A DNA stretch of 64,000 nt from Oncomelania hupensis (taxonomy: Eukaryota; Mollusca; Gastropoda; Littorinimorpha; Pomatiopsidae): positions 163,501 through 227,500 of the forward strand of contig JBAHVR010000323.1 of the NCBI GenBank assembly GCA_036898135.1, in the 5' to 3' direction. Made by a program: the position numbers and the translations under genes. Shown here piece by piece: positions 1-10,467 of this stretch. The notes under the pieces were generated by a model, which ran no database searches, was not told the origin of the DNA, and worked only from the letters and a program-made list of their open reading frames with translations. Numbering within the stretch: position 1 is the first letter of the stretch; every line of letters begins with the position of its first letter.

Positions 1-309
1 GTCCGCACGACTGAAGTGCGTGGCAGTATAATTTCACCCTTAATGTCAACTAGTTGTAGTCATGCAAGCATCATTTCGTAACACATTGGAGAGCTTTGTT
101 CGACTTCGGTGATTGCCTTTTTGGGCGAATGACTGGAACTAGGTTGGAAAAAATAAGTTTCCGGCCAGGCCAATATCAGTTGTGGTTTAGCCTATAACAG
201 CGCGGTGTCTTTATCAACGTTATATGCATCGCGCTATTCTAAACATCGCGCTTTCATTCAAAACTGCTACATAAATAAAAAATAAAGTGTATATATTCTA
301 ATAGAGAAT

Positions 310-681
310 TTAATGCTGCGTCTAACGTTTACATGCTATAAGGGATCTGAAAAGTATATCTGAAATTATTGCATCCAGTTAGTTTAAACATAACAGAGAC
401 AAAGTATAAGGCCTAAGTATCGTAAGGTAAGAAATTATTGTAGCCAGCACGGTTGCACTTGTAATTCGCCACTTTCTCAGGATGTGTCTTAGAAGTTATA
501 GAAAATAATTCAGCCAATACACACCACATAAAACAAATGTCATCTGTGTTTTTAATATTTACAACAGCCTTCTTGTTTTAAATTTCTATAGAGAGAGGGA
601 TGTAATAAGACTTTTCTTGAATCGGTTTGTACTTTGTTAGCGATTCTAAAGTTCCTTCTGTCCATCCAGAACCTTTGAGAT
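310..681 (-). pseudogene. Maverick/Polinton-like DNA polymerase B N-terminal relic, part 2
   Basis: Read on the minus strand this gives a broken protein with KGSGWTEGTLESL, KYKPIQ, YIPLSIEI, NKKAVVNIKN and DDICFMW. From memory this block occurs upstream of the exonuclease domain in Polinton-type protein-primed DNA polymerases. It contains at least one in-frame stop and decays after about 120 codons. It continues directly from the block at 2751-3076 once the solo LTR at 682-2745 is removed. The motif assignment is from memory; the frame continuity is seen in the sequence. Confidence 0.42.
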
Positions 682-2745
682 TGTGACGACACGAGTTTCA
701 GCAGTAACAGAGAGAGCTATATTTTGTGCGAAGTTGCACTTCTCTGTTACTTAGTGTACATAGATAGCTTGACCGTTTTCTTTATTGCGTACGAAAGAGT
801 GCAGGAGCCGTGATTCCACGTGCGTACCGTAGTAATAGGGGCAGGCAGAATAAGAAATAGGGGTACTGAGGAGAACTCGACTGTCTTGCTTGTGGCCTGG
901 GTGCATTTGTTAAGGCAGAGTGATTTGGGTGCTTTTTGCGAGAGGTCAGCTCTAGCCAGCAGTGATCCTGTGACTGTATGTCGAATTTAGAAAATAGGTG
1001 TCAGTGTTGGAAGGGTGTTGTAATCGTTGGTACGAGCCACCCAAGGTCTTACGCCCTCGTCGGGGTAAGAATGCTTAGAGTTGAAAAGAGAGGAGGATTG
1101 TAATTGCCATTTATAAGTTAAATGTAGAATTCCTTCCTAAGGTTGTGTGGTTCTCTATTGAACACCTACCGAGACTCAAGGTCTGTTACAGAATTGAGGT
1201 GTCCTCGTCCTCATTATTGTTATTGTTGTGAGAATAACCAGCAAATAGCCAGACACGAAATTAACTCTCAGGGCTAACCATTGTGTTGTGACCTGTGTTG
1301 TGTTGTATTTGTGTTGGGGAGGAAGGTGTGTCACAAGCCGAGGCCTAGACGGTGAGTAAACCCTGTAATTCAATTTCTTAGTGGCAAAGTGCTCCGAGAC
1401 TGCGTACGCGAATGAATGATGGTGAATGAGGGGAAAAGGGATGTATTTTTGATGCATAATGATTTTATTGATTTTGTATGATTTTCATAAGATTTTCTTA
1501 TTATGTACATGAATGGGAAATGTCGTTGCTGTTGTGGTTAAAAGTGGGTCAACGGTGACGATAGAGAATGCATGTTAGAGAGAGAGAGAGGGTGAGGGTG
1601 TATGAATGGGGAGAGAGATAATTGTACTATGCTGAAGAGAGATGAAGGAAGTGATTAATATAAGCACAGCATGTTTATATTATAGTATGATAAGATCATA
1701 TGGATGAAGGGAGATAATCGTGATGTATTTATAACAGTTGAGAGGGAAGGTGAAGGTGAGGACGGAATGAATTAGGACTGTGTGATTGAAGTGTGGTCGT
1801 AATGATTACGAATATTTATATAAATGTCTGTACTTATGAAAGGATATGAGTTATTAACATCAAGAGTTGCATTATATTATTGAAACGTATTCATAGCATC
1901 ATGTATTATTATCATTGTTGTTATGCACAACCAGGTCAAGATGGCGGACGGTGGACGGCGTGTTATATTATATAGTGTTTATGTTTTGTAGGCAGGCTGT
2001 TAAGACTGTATATATGCTTACAGGTTTGGGCTGCATCATCTGTTATCATCTTATTACGCTGTGTATTCTTTACCGATGTAGTGGTGTCTCCACTCCACCA
2101 TCACCCCTTTGCTCGGACGTACAACTCTGCTGTAACCTTGTGCCTCTACAGTTGGGCAGCGTGGAAGTAAACTCCGCCACTACTGCTTGTTTTGCCTAGT
2201 ATCGGGGTGTCCCCATTATTACAGGAACTCCACGCACCACACCCGCACACACGCAAACTTGCACAGCACCTCACATAAAACATACTTCATTTAGTCATAA
2301 ATTGCATTCATCATATTGTGGAAATGACTGTTTAGCTCCTACTGAGCTACGTGCAAAAGACGTTTGAACAGTGCTTCAGTTCTGCAAATTAACTTGGACA
2401 GTAGCTTTAAGATTAAAGATTCGCAGCTCAATTTTCTTTAGTTGAACTTATAGTATTTGGATTTACATTGCCATTTGTTGTACATTTTGTAAAAAGCTGT
2501 TGATTATTAGTTCTGTTTTGGGGTTGAACAAAGGGAGGTAATCGTTAGTTAGTATTGGGACGGGGGTCTTGATAGGGGTGGAGGGTGGTTAGTTCCCCAT
2601 TTGTCCTGTGTATGTGTGTTTAATTGTTGAATAAAAGATTGTGACTGTTTCTGGCATTTTGTGTTAGTTTAATTTGTTTGAGTTTTAAATCCTATCCACT
2701 CGTTGAATGCGCTGACGTCACGGAACCCGCCCGGGTGACGTGACA
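682..2745 (+). mobile_element. Solo LTR, family B (2,064 bp)
   Basis: Starts TGTGACGA and ends GTGACGTGACA, flanked by the 5-bp target duplication GAGAT (677-681 and 2746-2750). No internal region follows, so it is a solo LTR, probably left by recombination between the two LTRs of a gypsy-type element. It is homologous along its length to the reverse complement of 28040-30141. It interrupts the polymerase relic. Short open frames inside it are not considered genes. Confidence 0.85.
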
Positions 2746-2750
2746 GAGAT

Positions 2751-3076
2751 GGTCTCGTTCTAAACTGTCTTGAAACTTCTGATTTAAAATGACATTATAA
2801 GAATTGTTTAAATCTGCAATTTTTAACACTTCAATTTCAGGAGCTGAAACCCACACAGTCAACGTCTCATAAAAATTTTGTGGTTTAACAAAAGTTACCT
2901 TAGCAAGTATACCTGTCTTCACGAGTGGTGTAGTAGAAATAAAACAATCATCCACAAACTTGTAGTTATCCTTGATAGATTTAAGAACACTTTGCCTTTC
3001 AAAACTTGTAAGAGTTCAGGTCTTCAAAACGTCTTTAAATATAACCGAGAGTGTAGGACATTTTGTATCTGTCATT
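2751..3076 (-). pseudogene. Maverick/Polinton-like polymerase relic, part 1 (N-terminal side)
   Basis: Minus-strand frame from an ATG at about 3076, with one in-frame stop after roughly 20 codons. It then reads through to SLERDHL at 2751, where the solo LTR begins. The last codons join in frame to KGSGW at 681. No catalytic motif falls in this part. Upstream sequence (3077-4034) gives no convincing continuation. Confidence 0.4.
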
Positions 3077-4034
3077 TTTAATTGATACCAAAATCCTAAT
3101 TAGAAGATTTTTAAATAATATAATAAAGAACTTATCCGAACTCTAAACTGTATAACTGTCACAATTGCAACAACAGATGTAGTCAAACACACTGAAATAA
3201 TCACAGTCCCAGTCAGACCCACAATCACACAGTTTGTTTGACTACAGGAGGGTTTATTTTACGGACTTGCCTAATAAATCTTGACCATAAACAATCAAAG
3301 TAAGATGTGTATGAGTTTAAGTCTCCTCCTTTATACTCCCCTTCTGTAAGTTTCTTAAAAGCTCTTTTGAAGTCTCTTTTGCACTCATCAGTTTAATATT
3401 GTTCAATGATCCATCATAAATATAAATATTTGGGTCTTGAAGTCAGCATTCGAAAAAATATTTACCAGCGCTCATCTTCTAACATTTCCAAATGTGGAAT
3501 CCATTCATTCAAAATAATATCCAAGCTCCCTAATGTGTCTGTCATTTTATTCTTACATATTTTCTTAAATGAGAAGTTTTAATGGCTCAGTGTTATGAGA
3601 AACTATCTGTAATTCTTCGTTTACAAAGTTTCTTCACGGTTTTCTGCAATCACTTCTTTGTCTTAAAAAATAAACTGGTAGATTGGTAGACACAGCTCTG
3701 TCAACTTCGTAAATACTTAGTTACCACACAGGATCGGTAGCTCAGTTTTTGACATCAATGGCAATTTCCCCTGCTGATATAAATATCGTACTTTTGAATT
3801 TAGCTTAGCAAACTTAAATCAGGGCGACCGTCACCTAGCTTTGGAGTAATGATCTGTTTAAGTGTAATAGTTTAAAGCGGTTTCAACCCTATAGTTTGAG
3901 TCAGAATTAATTTATATCAAAAAGCGAGGTAGTCTAGTTACCCATTCTGTATTAGTGGTATCAGTAAACAACTCTTTAGAATACTGATAAGTAAACAGTC
4001 TCTGTCCTAGTTGGCGATTAAAGTTTTCTATAAG
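3077..4034. other. Unassigned AT-rich sequence between the polymerase relic and a solo LTR
   Basis: Nothing recognisable on either strand. It may be the decayed remainder of the same Polinton-like element, but no motif supports this. Confidence 0.3.
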
Positions 4035-4039
4035 ACCTT

Positions 4040-6035
4040 TGTCACGCTACGCAGTTTGCAGTCGTGCGCCTATGTATATAGTTTAATCATCAGCCTGTAC
4101 ATAGAGGTTAGAAGTTACGGTAGTCAAGGGGAGAGCATCAGAATAAAATTAATTAAGTTTATAATTAATAGAAGAACGAATGTATTGCGCCCGTGCAGAA
4201 CGCACTATGTTAGAAAACAGCATAGTTGGCTATTTTATTATTGAGAAGATTAATTGCTGCCATGCGATATCCTATGTGTGAAATGCGTGCTCTATTCGCG
4301 AACAGTGCAAGAAATGAATTATAATTAAAATGAGTATGTTCTAGAACACTCTAGGCTAATCGTATAAAACCCCATGCACTGTATATTGTGAGAGGAGCAG
4401 AAACATTTTCATATCGCTTATGTAGCCAGAATCAACAGATCTGAGTTTTGTCAAGGTGCCAGATAGTGACGTCGTCTGTGGGTCGTACTGATCAGACTGT
4501 CAACGAAAAGAGCCTAATTATCGGAAGAGGAGGACTGTTTTGGGAACACTTTGGAAGTGTTTGTTTAACTGGAACTGTTCTAAGCTGTTTAGAATACCTA
4601 CTGTGTATTCTCAGTGAAATCTGAGTTATCTACGTATAACGTCGGGTGACCTGTGACTCCGTCTAGGATTTCTTCTGCCTGTGTATCACCTTGCCTAACC
4701 ATCTGTGCCTGTGTGTTTGTCCCGTCGTTTGTGTCTCTTTGTCAACAGGCCGGAGGATCCACTGGTAGCGTAAGTTGTTTATCTCAATTTCTCAGTTGGC
4801 CATATCGTTCGGGGGTTTGGGTTATGCATGCAGTGTGAATGGATAGTTAATTACGTTCTCTTAATTCTATTTTATGTTTCATATTATTTGCTGCATAAAT
4901 ACCTAGAGAGAGAGAGAGAATTTTCTAAACTGAATTATAAATTAAATGATTATAAATTAATATAAGAGAATTCGCTGTTATGTAGCGAAGAGATGACAGA
5001 AAGGAGGTGTTTGTGAATGTATATGTGCGATGACAGAGGTAATGACAGGGAGGATGAGTAAGGATGTTGAAAGGGAGACAACCATTCCGACAGCGGGATG
5101 CTTGTGCAATATATTGTAATATAATTATTAATGGTTGTGTATTTTGTATGTATTGTTGTAGATGTACCAAAACCAAAACCTTAAAGCAGATCGTTGATGG
5201 TGTGCTGAAACCTTGCTGGTGTGAAGCTGGTGTGCCTCGGCCTATGACGCCGGTGTTTCCTCGGTTGCGAAGGTTGTGGTATTCGACCAGGAAACCTTAT
5301 TTTGTTTATAAAGCACACACACGCACACTCCACCATTCACAACAAATAACTATAACCATTGATAAACAGTTGTGAGGAACAATAATTGGTTTACATGTGA
5401 TAAATTATAAATTACAGCACATTGAAATATATTTAATCTGAACTGATTGATAAACATTGTTGAGTAATATTACCTACCTGATTAAGTAGCCCTGTGATTG
5501 TATAGTTTTGTCTGGGGGAATTAATTCGCCAGATATTAATTAATTAATAATTTAGATTATTTTCTTACAAATTCTATTTTGCATAAAGGATAAATTTTCT
5601 TATTCATTTTATATAATATAAAAGACTTGTTGTATCTGTTTGGAATTTAAATGTAAGAAGGTTTGAATATTTATAAAGATTTAAAGCATTTGCTTCAATT
5701 ATTTACCTTGTTGGCAGTAAGCTGTTTCAGCCATAATTATTATAAATCTTGTGTACATTTTGTAGTTAGACGTTTTCATTTTGATTTAATTATCGTTATT
5801 ATTTTGAGCGAATTGTTTATGTATTAGTTTGGGGTTATATTAGTGGGATTGAGGGTTGGTAGGTTGGGAAGTGGGATAAAGGGAGTTAATTTTGAGTATG
5901 AATGTGTGAGTGAAATAAAGAAATTGTCTTGTTACTTCTGGTTTTGTCTTTTAGAGTTTATTTAGGTGTTGGTTTTTTTTCTCGTGTGAAAGAGCACACA
6001 TGTCGAACCTCTGTTGAGGCAGTTGGGACGTGACA
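4040..6035 (+). mobile_element. Solo LTR, family A (same family as the gypsy element at 48913-56594)
   Basis: Begins TGTCACGCTACGC and ends GGGACGTGACA, with the 5-bp target duplication ACCTT at 4035-4039 and 6036-6040. It is 1,996 bp long and reads as the reverse complement of the LTRs at 48913-50942 and 54564-56594. By eye several percent of positions differ, so it is older than that insertion. It is oriented opposite to the intact element. Confidence 0.88.
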
Positions 6036-6040
6036 ACCTT

Positions 6041-6748
6041 GAGATCTTTGTAACCTAGGAATGCCTCTTCGTATTGTAACATCGACTTATGATCCATCAT
6101 CACATTGAATTAATCTGGGATATCTAAAACGTCCTCGAAGCAAAATCAATAATAGTTAGGACGTATTTGAATTTGTTTCTTCTTATTTTGTCATGCGGAA
6201 AGATAGAGCAAGTCCGTTTGATTAGTGTCATTAGAATTATCATTTTCAAATGTAGGTCTCATTATTTTTTCAGGGGCAGAAAATAGATTTGCCAAATCAC
6301 TTGAGTTGTTAACCATTGTTTAACAGTGTTTTCTGGCAGTCATGTCTTTTCTGTTAGTTTATCGACAACCGTATTTACTTTCCAATACCCTGATTTAGAA
6401 TAATATACTTTGGACAAATGTGAAGAAGCAGGGATTATTTTTATTTAGTAGATTTGTTGATAAGGTAATAAACAGCTACCATTCCAAATACACTTATAAT
6501 TCTCCATTCTCTGACATTGTAGGCTTAATGTTAGGACATAGTAATCAGTTACAGGGGTTAGTTTATGGAGGGAGTATTGTACCAATAAATCTATAATATT
6601 GGTGCAAAGCTTCTTCAACATCTTGAAATGTTTTAACAGCATGACTTTCTTCTTTAATTCTTTTATTACCGAAATCAAGCTGAAAAAGCCCTTTTTTTCA
6701 TAATCCTTCTGATCTTGTGATAATTTTTGCATTGCTAAGTTATGGCGC
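6041..6748. other. Unassigned sequence
   Basis: AT-rich with no recognised repeat family. A minus-strand open frame at 6445-6789 is lysine-rich and runs into the RTE fragment, so I do not accept it as a gene. Confidence 0.3.
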
Positions 6749-6976
6749 GGCAGATCATCAGGCCTTGCAAAGACCATCCTGTAAAGCACAGTGCAAAGAG
6801 GTAGAAGAAGAGGGAGACCAAAAATAGAGGTGGGAGGACATCATTCGAGAATAGACTAGCTTAACACTGAGCGAAGCCATGAGGGTTGCTGAGGACAGAG
6901 AATAGTGGAGTACGCTGTGTAAACGATCATCTGTGGTACCCCAATAACCTCCTAGTTACGGGATAGGATAGGAAGG
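6749..6976 (+). mobile_element. RTE-like LINE, 3' fragment
   Basis: Matches the 3' end of the RTE-like family defined by 47535-48860: the codons for the RRGRPK and KRWEDN region, the AEDRE region, then the untranslated end with 'gttacgggatagga'. It is severely 5' truncated and contains stops and small changes. The short TAGGA-type tail ends near 6976. Confidence 0.75.
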
Positions 6977-7128
6977 AAGTAATGGCATTAAGATTCTTCT
7001 TTACTGTCTAGTTTTGAAGACATATAATATGATCCTGAGAAAGCTAACATGTTGACAGCAGCAGTGCCAAGAACCATAGCAACGACAGTCACAGTTAATT
7101 AGGTTTAACGTTTGTATTCCTATTAAAA

Positions 7129-7389
7129 ATGAATTATGATGAACTACTCACCCAGAAAGCTACTAATGTTACAGCCACGAGCGTTGATGGTTATGCAGAG
7201 AAAAGAGAGAGGTTGATGAGTTTGGTTGCTTCAGGAAAATCAAAATTATATTTAGGTGTTGTCTTAACAACTGAAAATGCACCTAGACTAAAACCTGAAG
7301 ATATCAGCGTTTGTTGTTTTAGATTCTGAAGATAATGTATTTCATAATTTGAATCAGGAGCTGTTATTTATAGTTGCCTTAGTGAAATG
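7129..7389 (+). pseudogene. Small unknown ORF with one apparent frameshift
   Basis: The frame from ATG 7129 runs 66 codons to a stop at 7329. A one-base shift near 7300 allows continuation through LDSEDNVFHNLNQEL to a TGA at about 7389, giving about 87 residues. The family is not recognised. It is the first of three small + strand frames between a solo LTR and the host gene, and might be a late gene of a decayed virus-like transposon. That is only a guess. Confidence 0.28.
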
Positions 7390-7640
7390 ACAAGAAGTCT
7401 GTAATATAAATTTGGAGGTTTCTTGGCACCATTTTCAGCTCTTCTAATTTCTTTTCAACCTGTAAATTTATGTGCCATGAAAACTGGACTCTTCCAGTCC
7501 GGAGATGAATCAGAATACATACACAAAAGACCATGCTACAGGCGATTCCAATAAACTCGGTACAAAGAATAACTAAGGGGAAAAGTCCTGGATGGATCCT
7601 GGGAGGAAATAAATTAGCCCAAATATAATAAATTACACAG

Positions 7641-7946
7641 ATGGAACAAGCAAACAAAGCGAATATCTTAAACATAAAACAGTCAAAAGAACAACCAATA
7701 ATGCAACAATCATTAGCAACAAAATCTGAAAAATCAATAGAGCCAATCCAATCTTCTTCAAGCAAACAAGTTAATTATTTTGTTGCCGCCGCTGGTCTGG
7801 GAGCTTCTGGTTACTTGATGTATAAATATTACAAACATAGCAAGCAAAAACAGAAGCCTCCAAAAACACATATAGAAAAAGAAACAGTTGAGTCACCTCC
7901 ATTATCAAAAACAAAGCCATCATTAGATGTATTTTTAATGCAGTAA
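7641..7946 (+). CDS. Small putative membrane protein, unknown
   Basis: 101 codons with a single hydrophobic segment (NYFVAAAGLGASGYLMY, about residues 45-61). It is preceded by a polar glutamine/serine-rich N-terminus and followed by a lysine-rich tail, which fits a single-pass membrane protein. There are no homologues I can name. The opposite strand is also open here (7379-7765 and 7771-8004), which lowers confidence. Confidence 0.3.
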   Translation: MEQANKANILNIKQSKEQPIMQQSLATKSEKSIEPIQSSSSKQVNYFVAAAGLGASGYLMYKYYKHSKQKQKPPKTHIEKETVESPPLSKTKPSLDVFLMQ

Positions 7947-7978
7947 TACTTTTAAAAAATATTTTTAAATATTTAAAA

Positions 7979-8158
7979 ATGAGCATGCCATATGAACAGA
8001 CCACTGTGAATCTTACCTACCACAGTGGTATTCTAGTTGTACTGAATAAAACATATTCAATTATAGCAAAATCTTTGTTTAAAATGAAGCCTTTTGACTT
8101 ATGGAAAATTGATCTTGTGGACATTGGTAAGCTTTTAAACAAAAGATTATCTCGTTAA
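7979..8158 (+). CDS. Small unknown ORF, 59 codons
   Basis: Starts ATGAGCATGCCATATG and ends at TAA 8156-8158. It lies 32 bases after the previous small ORF on the same strand. Its composition is protein-like (TTVNLTYHSGILVVLNKTY) without simple repeats. Function unknown. Confidence 0.25.
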   Translation: MSMPYEQTTVNLTYHSGILVVLNKTYSIIAKSLFKMKPFDLWKIDLVDIGKLLNKRLSR

Positions 8159-8576
8159 GCAAAACAATACTTCCAGCAGACCTCCACATCTAATCTTTGA
8201 TCTAATATTCAGTTTAGTAAAAGCCTGGTTTTCTGGTTGACTGTTAAACAAGTACTATTATCAGTAAATAATCTTTTTTATGTCTGTAATACAAAATGCA
8301 TGATTAGGGGTGAGGAAAAGTGAACAATCTCTGCATTTTGAGAATGAGGGGCCTAATTCAAAACAGGATTTAAGATGCTTTAAAAAACAGTATATTTTAA
8401 AGGAAATTGGGTGATTAAGGGGTGAGTGAAGGGAGTGAAGTAAGATTTTTTTAAGCGCATATTTTAAGAGAAATAAAGATGATGACGAGTAAATGGCGCA
8501 GACCAGTCAGTTTCTCCATCTCTCTTTTCCTGTGAGATAACACTCATGCTTTTGTTGTCTGCTTGGATTTCCAGAG

Positions 8577-8802
8577 ATGCAGTGTTCATATTTTGCCGCT
8601 TGCCTGATCCTGGTCATTGCGCCCTGCTTTGGGACGCCCAATATAAACACTGAGAACAGTGGGCACTGGTGTTCTCGAAGCGATCTTTTTATTAGCCAGA
8701 TCGGCATTACATATACCAACATTTCAACCAATGCAAAGTTCTTGATCTCCCGCAAGGAACTGGCGGATTATGCTTTGGGCAACAAGAGAGTTTGCGAAAT
8801 GT
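8577..8802 (+). CDS. Gene copy A, coding exon 1 (signal peptide exon)
   Basis: Encodes residues 1-75 plus the first base of codon 76. The start is the first ATG of the frame and is followed at once by a hydrophobic signal sequence. The sequence TTGGATTTCCAG just before the ATG looks like a 3' splice site, so an untranslated exon may lie upstream. The donor is aaatgt|gtaagt at 8803, close to consensus. The exon holds the first mature cysteine (in HWCS) and the cysteine of RVCEM. Confidence 0.72.
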
Positions 8803-9182
8803 GTAAGTGTTGGTGGGTGCATGCTTATATTCCCCCAGATTTATGGTTCCACAGGATTTCGTTACAAACTGTCTAAGTTTTTTCCAGGCATATGTTCTTT
8901 AAAAGGGCAATGGTATCAAGGTGTGTGTGTCACTTGGGTGTGTGTGTGTGTGTGAGAGAGAGAGATTAACGTAAGTTGTACTGATTAGAGAGGAGAGAGA
9001 GCATAAGCGACTAGGGTCATTGCATTGTTGAAATAGTAAGAGATGATATAGTAAAGTGAATTGTAGGCCACTTTTCCTTGCTATATAAACAAACGACTGT
9101 CTTATATTTACAGTCGTTTGCAGGTGTGATATATTTGACAGTAAACCTTGATGCTTAATTAATAGGCACCTCTCCCCCGCCC

Positions 9183-9227
<45 letters not shown>

Positions 9228-10416
9228 CTCTCTCTCGCACACACATAAACAAACACACCAAAAATACATTATAGAAAGAATGTATCTACATAAACCAAAA
9301 GCTGTATTTTTGAACAATCATTATTTTTAGACTTAATCTAATCTGCTCCAGTGAGGCAACGTCCATCACTCGCTGGTTATTTAAAACGGATCTGTGACAT
9401 TTAAATCTGTGGTTTGTGAACTCCTTAAGGAGACCACTTTGACCACGCCCCCTCGTCAGATCTTTTTAACATTCACAATGAAAAAAACTTACAACAAAAA
9501 AATAACACTTTTAAAAGTTTAGTTATTTGTTTAATTGAATAAGTTGGGTGTTTTTGTGTGCCTGTAATGAACAGCAAATGCCATCCAACACACTTCAGCT
9601 GAAAATAGCATCAACTAAAGGTAGTAAGAGACATAACCAAGTTTTTACAATGACTGGGTAAGGTATGTCATTGTAAGTTGATATAATAGACCTGTCCAAC
9701 CCGAGACACCAAAGACACACTCTCCAATCCTCGTGGTTTACTCGCACATAGGGTCAAAAGTCACACGGCTATAGTACACCAGCTCAATGCCTATGTGAGC
9801 AGCACTCTTAGGTTCTCCCACATTTTACTGGCTGCGGGTTATTTATAGCTTGCCTACACCCTCCCTTTCAGTGAAAGGAAAGGAAAGAAGAGCACTGACG
9901 AAGCTATTTATAGCTAGCCTGGCTGAACTAACTTCAAAACCTAAAAGCTGTGGTTGAGTGGGTGTGATAGTATTGATGTACTGTTAATCAAGGGAAATCA
10001 ATCTATGTCAGAACCACAAGTGACATTTGACACTGTAGCGGTTGGTTTGAGCAAGGGAAACTGACTGTATCATTGTGTAATGAGCTACCAATATATGCTT
10101 TAGGATAAACCCGTTCTTGTCTGAAGTAAACAAAGCCTTTGCAATGAAAGGCCTTTGTTTCTCATGGGTCAAAGTCTTTTTCCCAAGGTCTATGTATTCC
10201 CCTGATAAATTGTTTGTGACAGGCCCACGATTTGAACTGATTGGGGATTTGTGTTTCGTGTTTCAGGCAAGGAGAGCTTAAAGAAAACGCAAAGGTTCAA
10301 GTCTATTGTGACTCATACTTGTGATCGCGACAGCTTTGTGGCAGAAGTAAGAGGTATTAAAGACACCAATCCTCCTAACCTTTTGAACGTGACATGTTGC
10401 AAGATTAAAGGTAATG

Positions 10417-10467
<51 letters not shown>

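Noticed and set aside
6445..6789. 114-codon minus-strand frame
   Set aside because: Its start lies in an RTE 3' fragment in antisense, and no motif is visible.
7379..8004. Hydrophobic minus-strand frames at 7379-7765 and 7771-8004
   Set aside because: They overlap the more protein-like + strand frames, and their hydrophobicity follows from antisense of lysine- and glutamine-rich codons.
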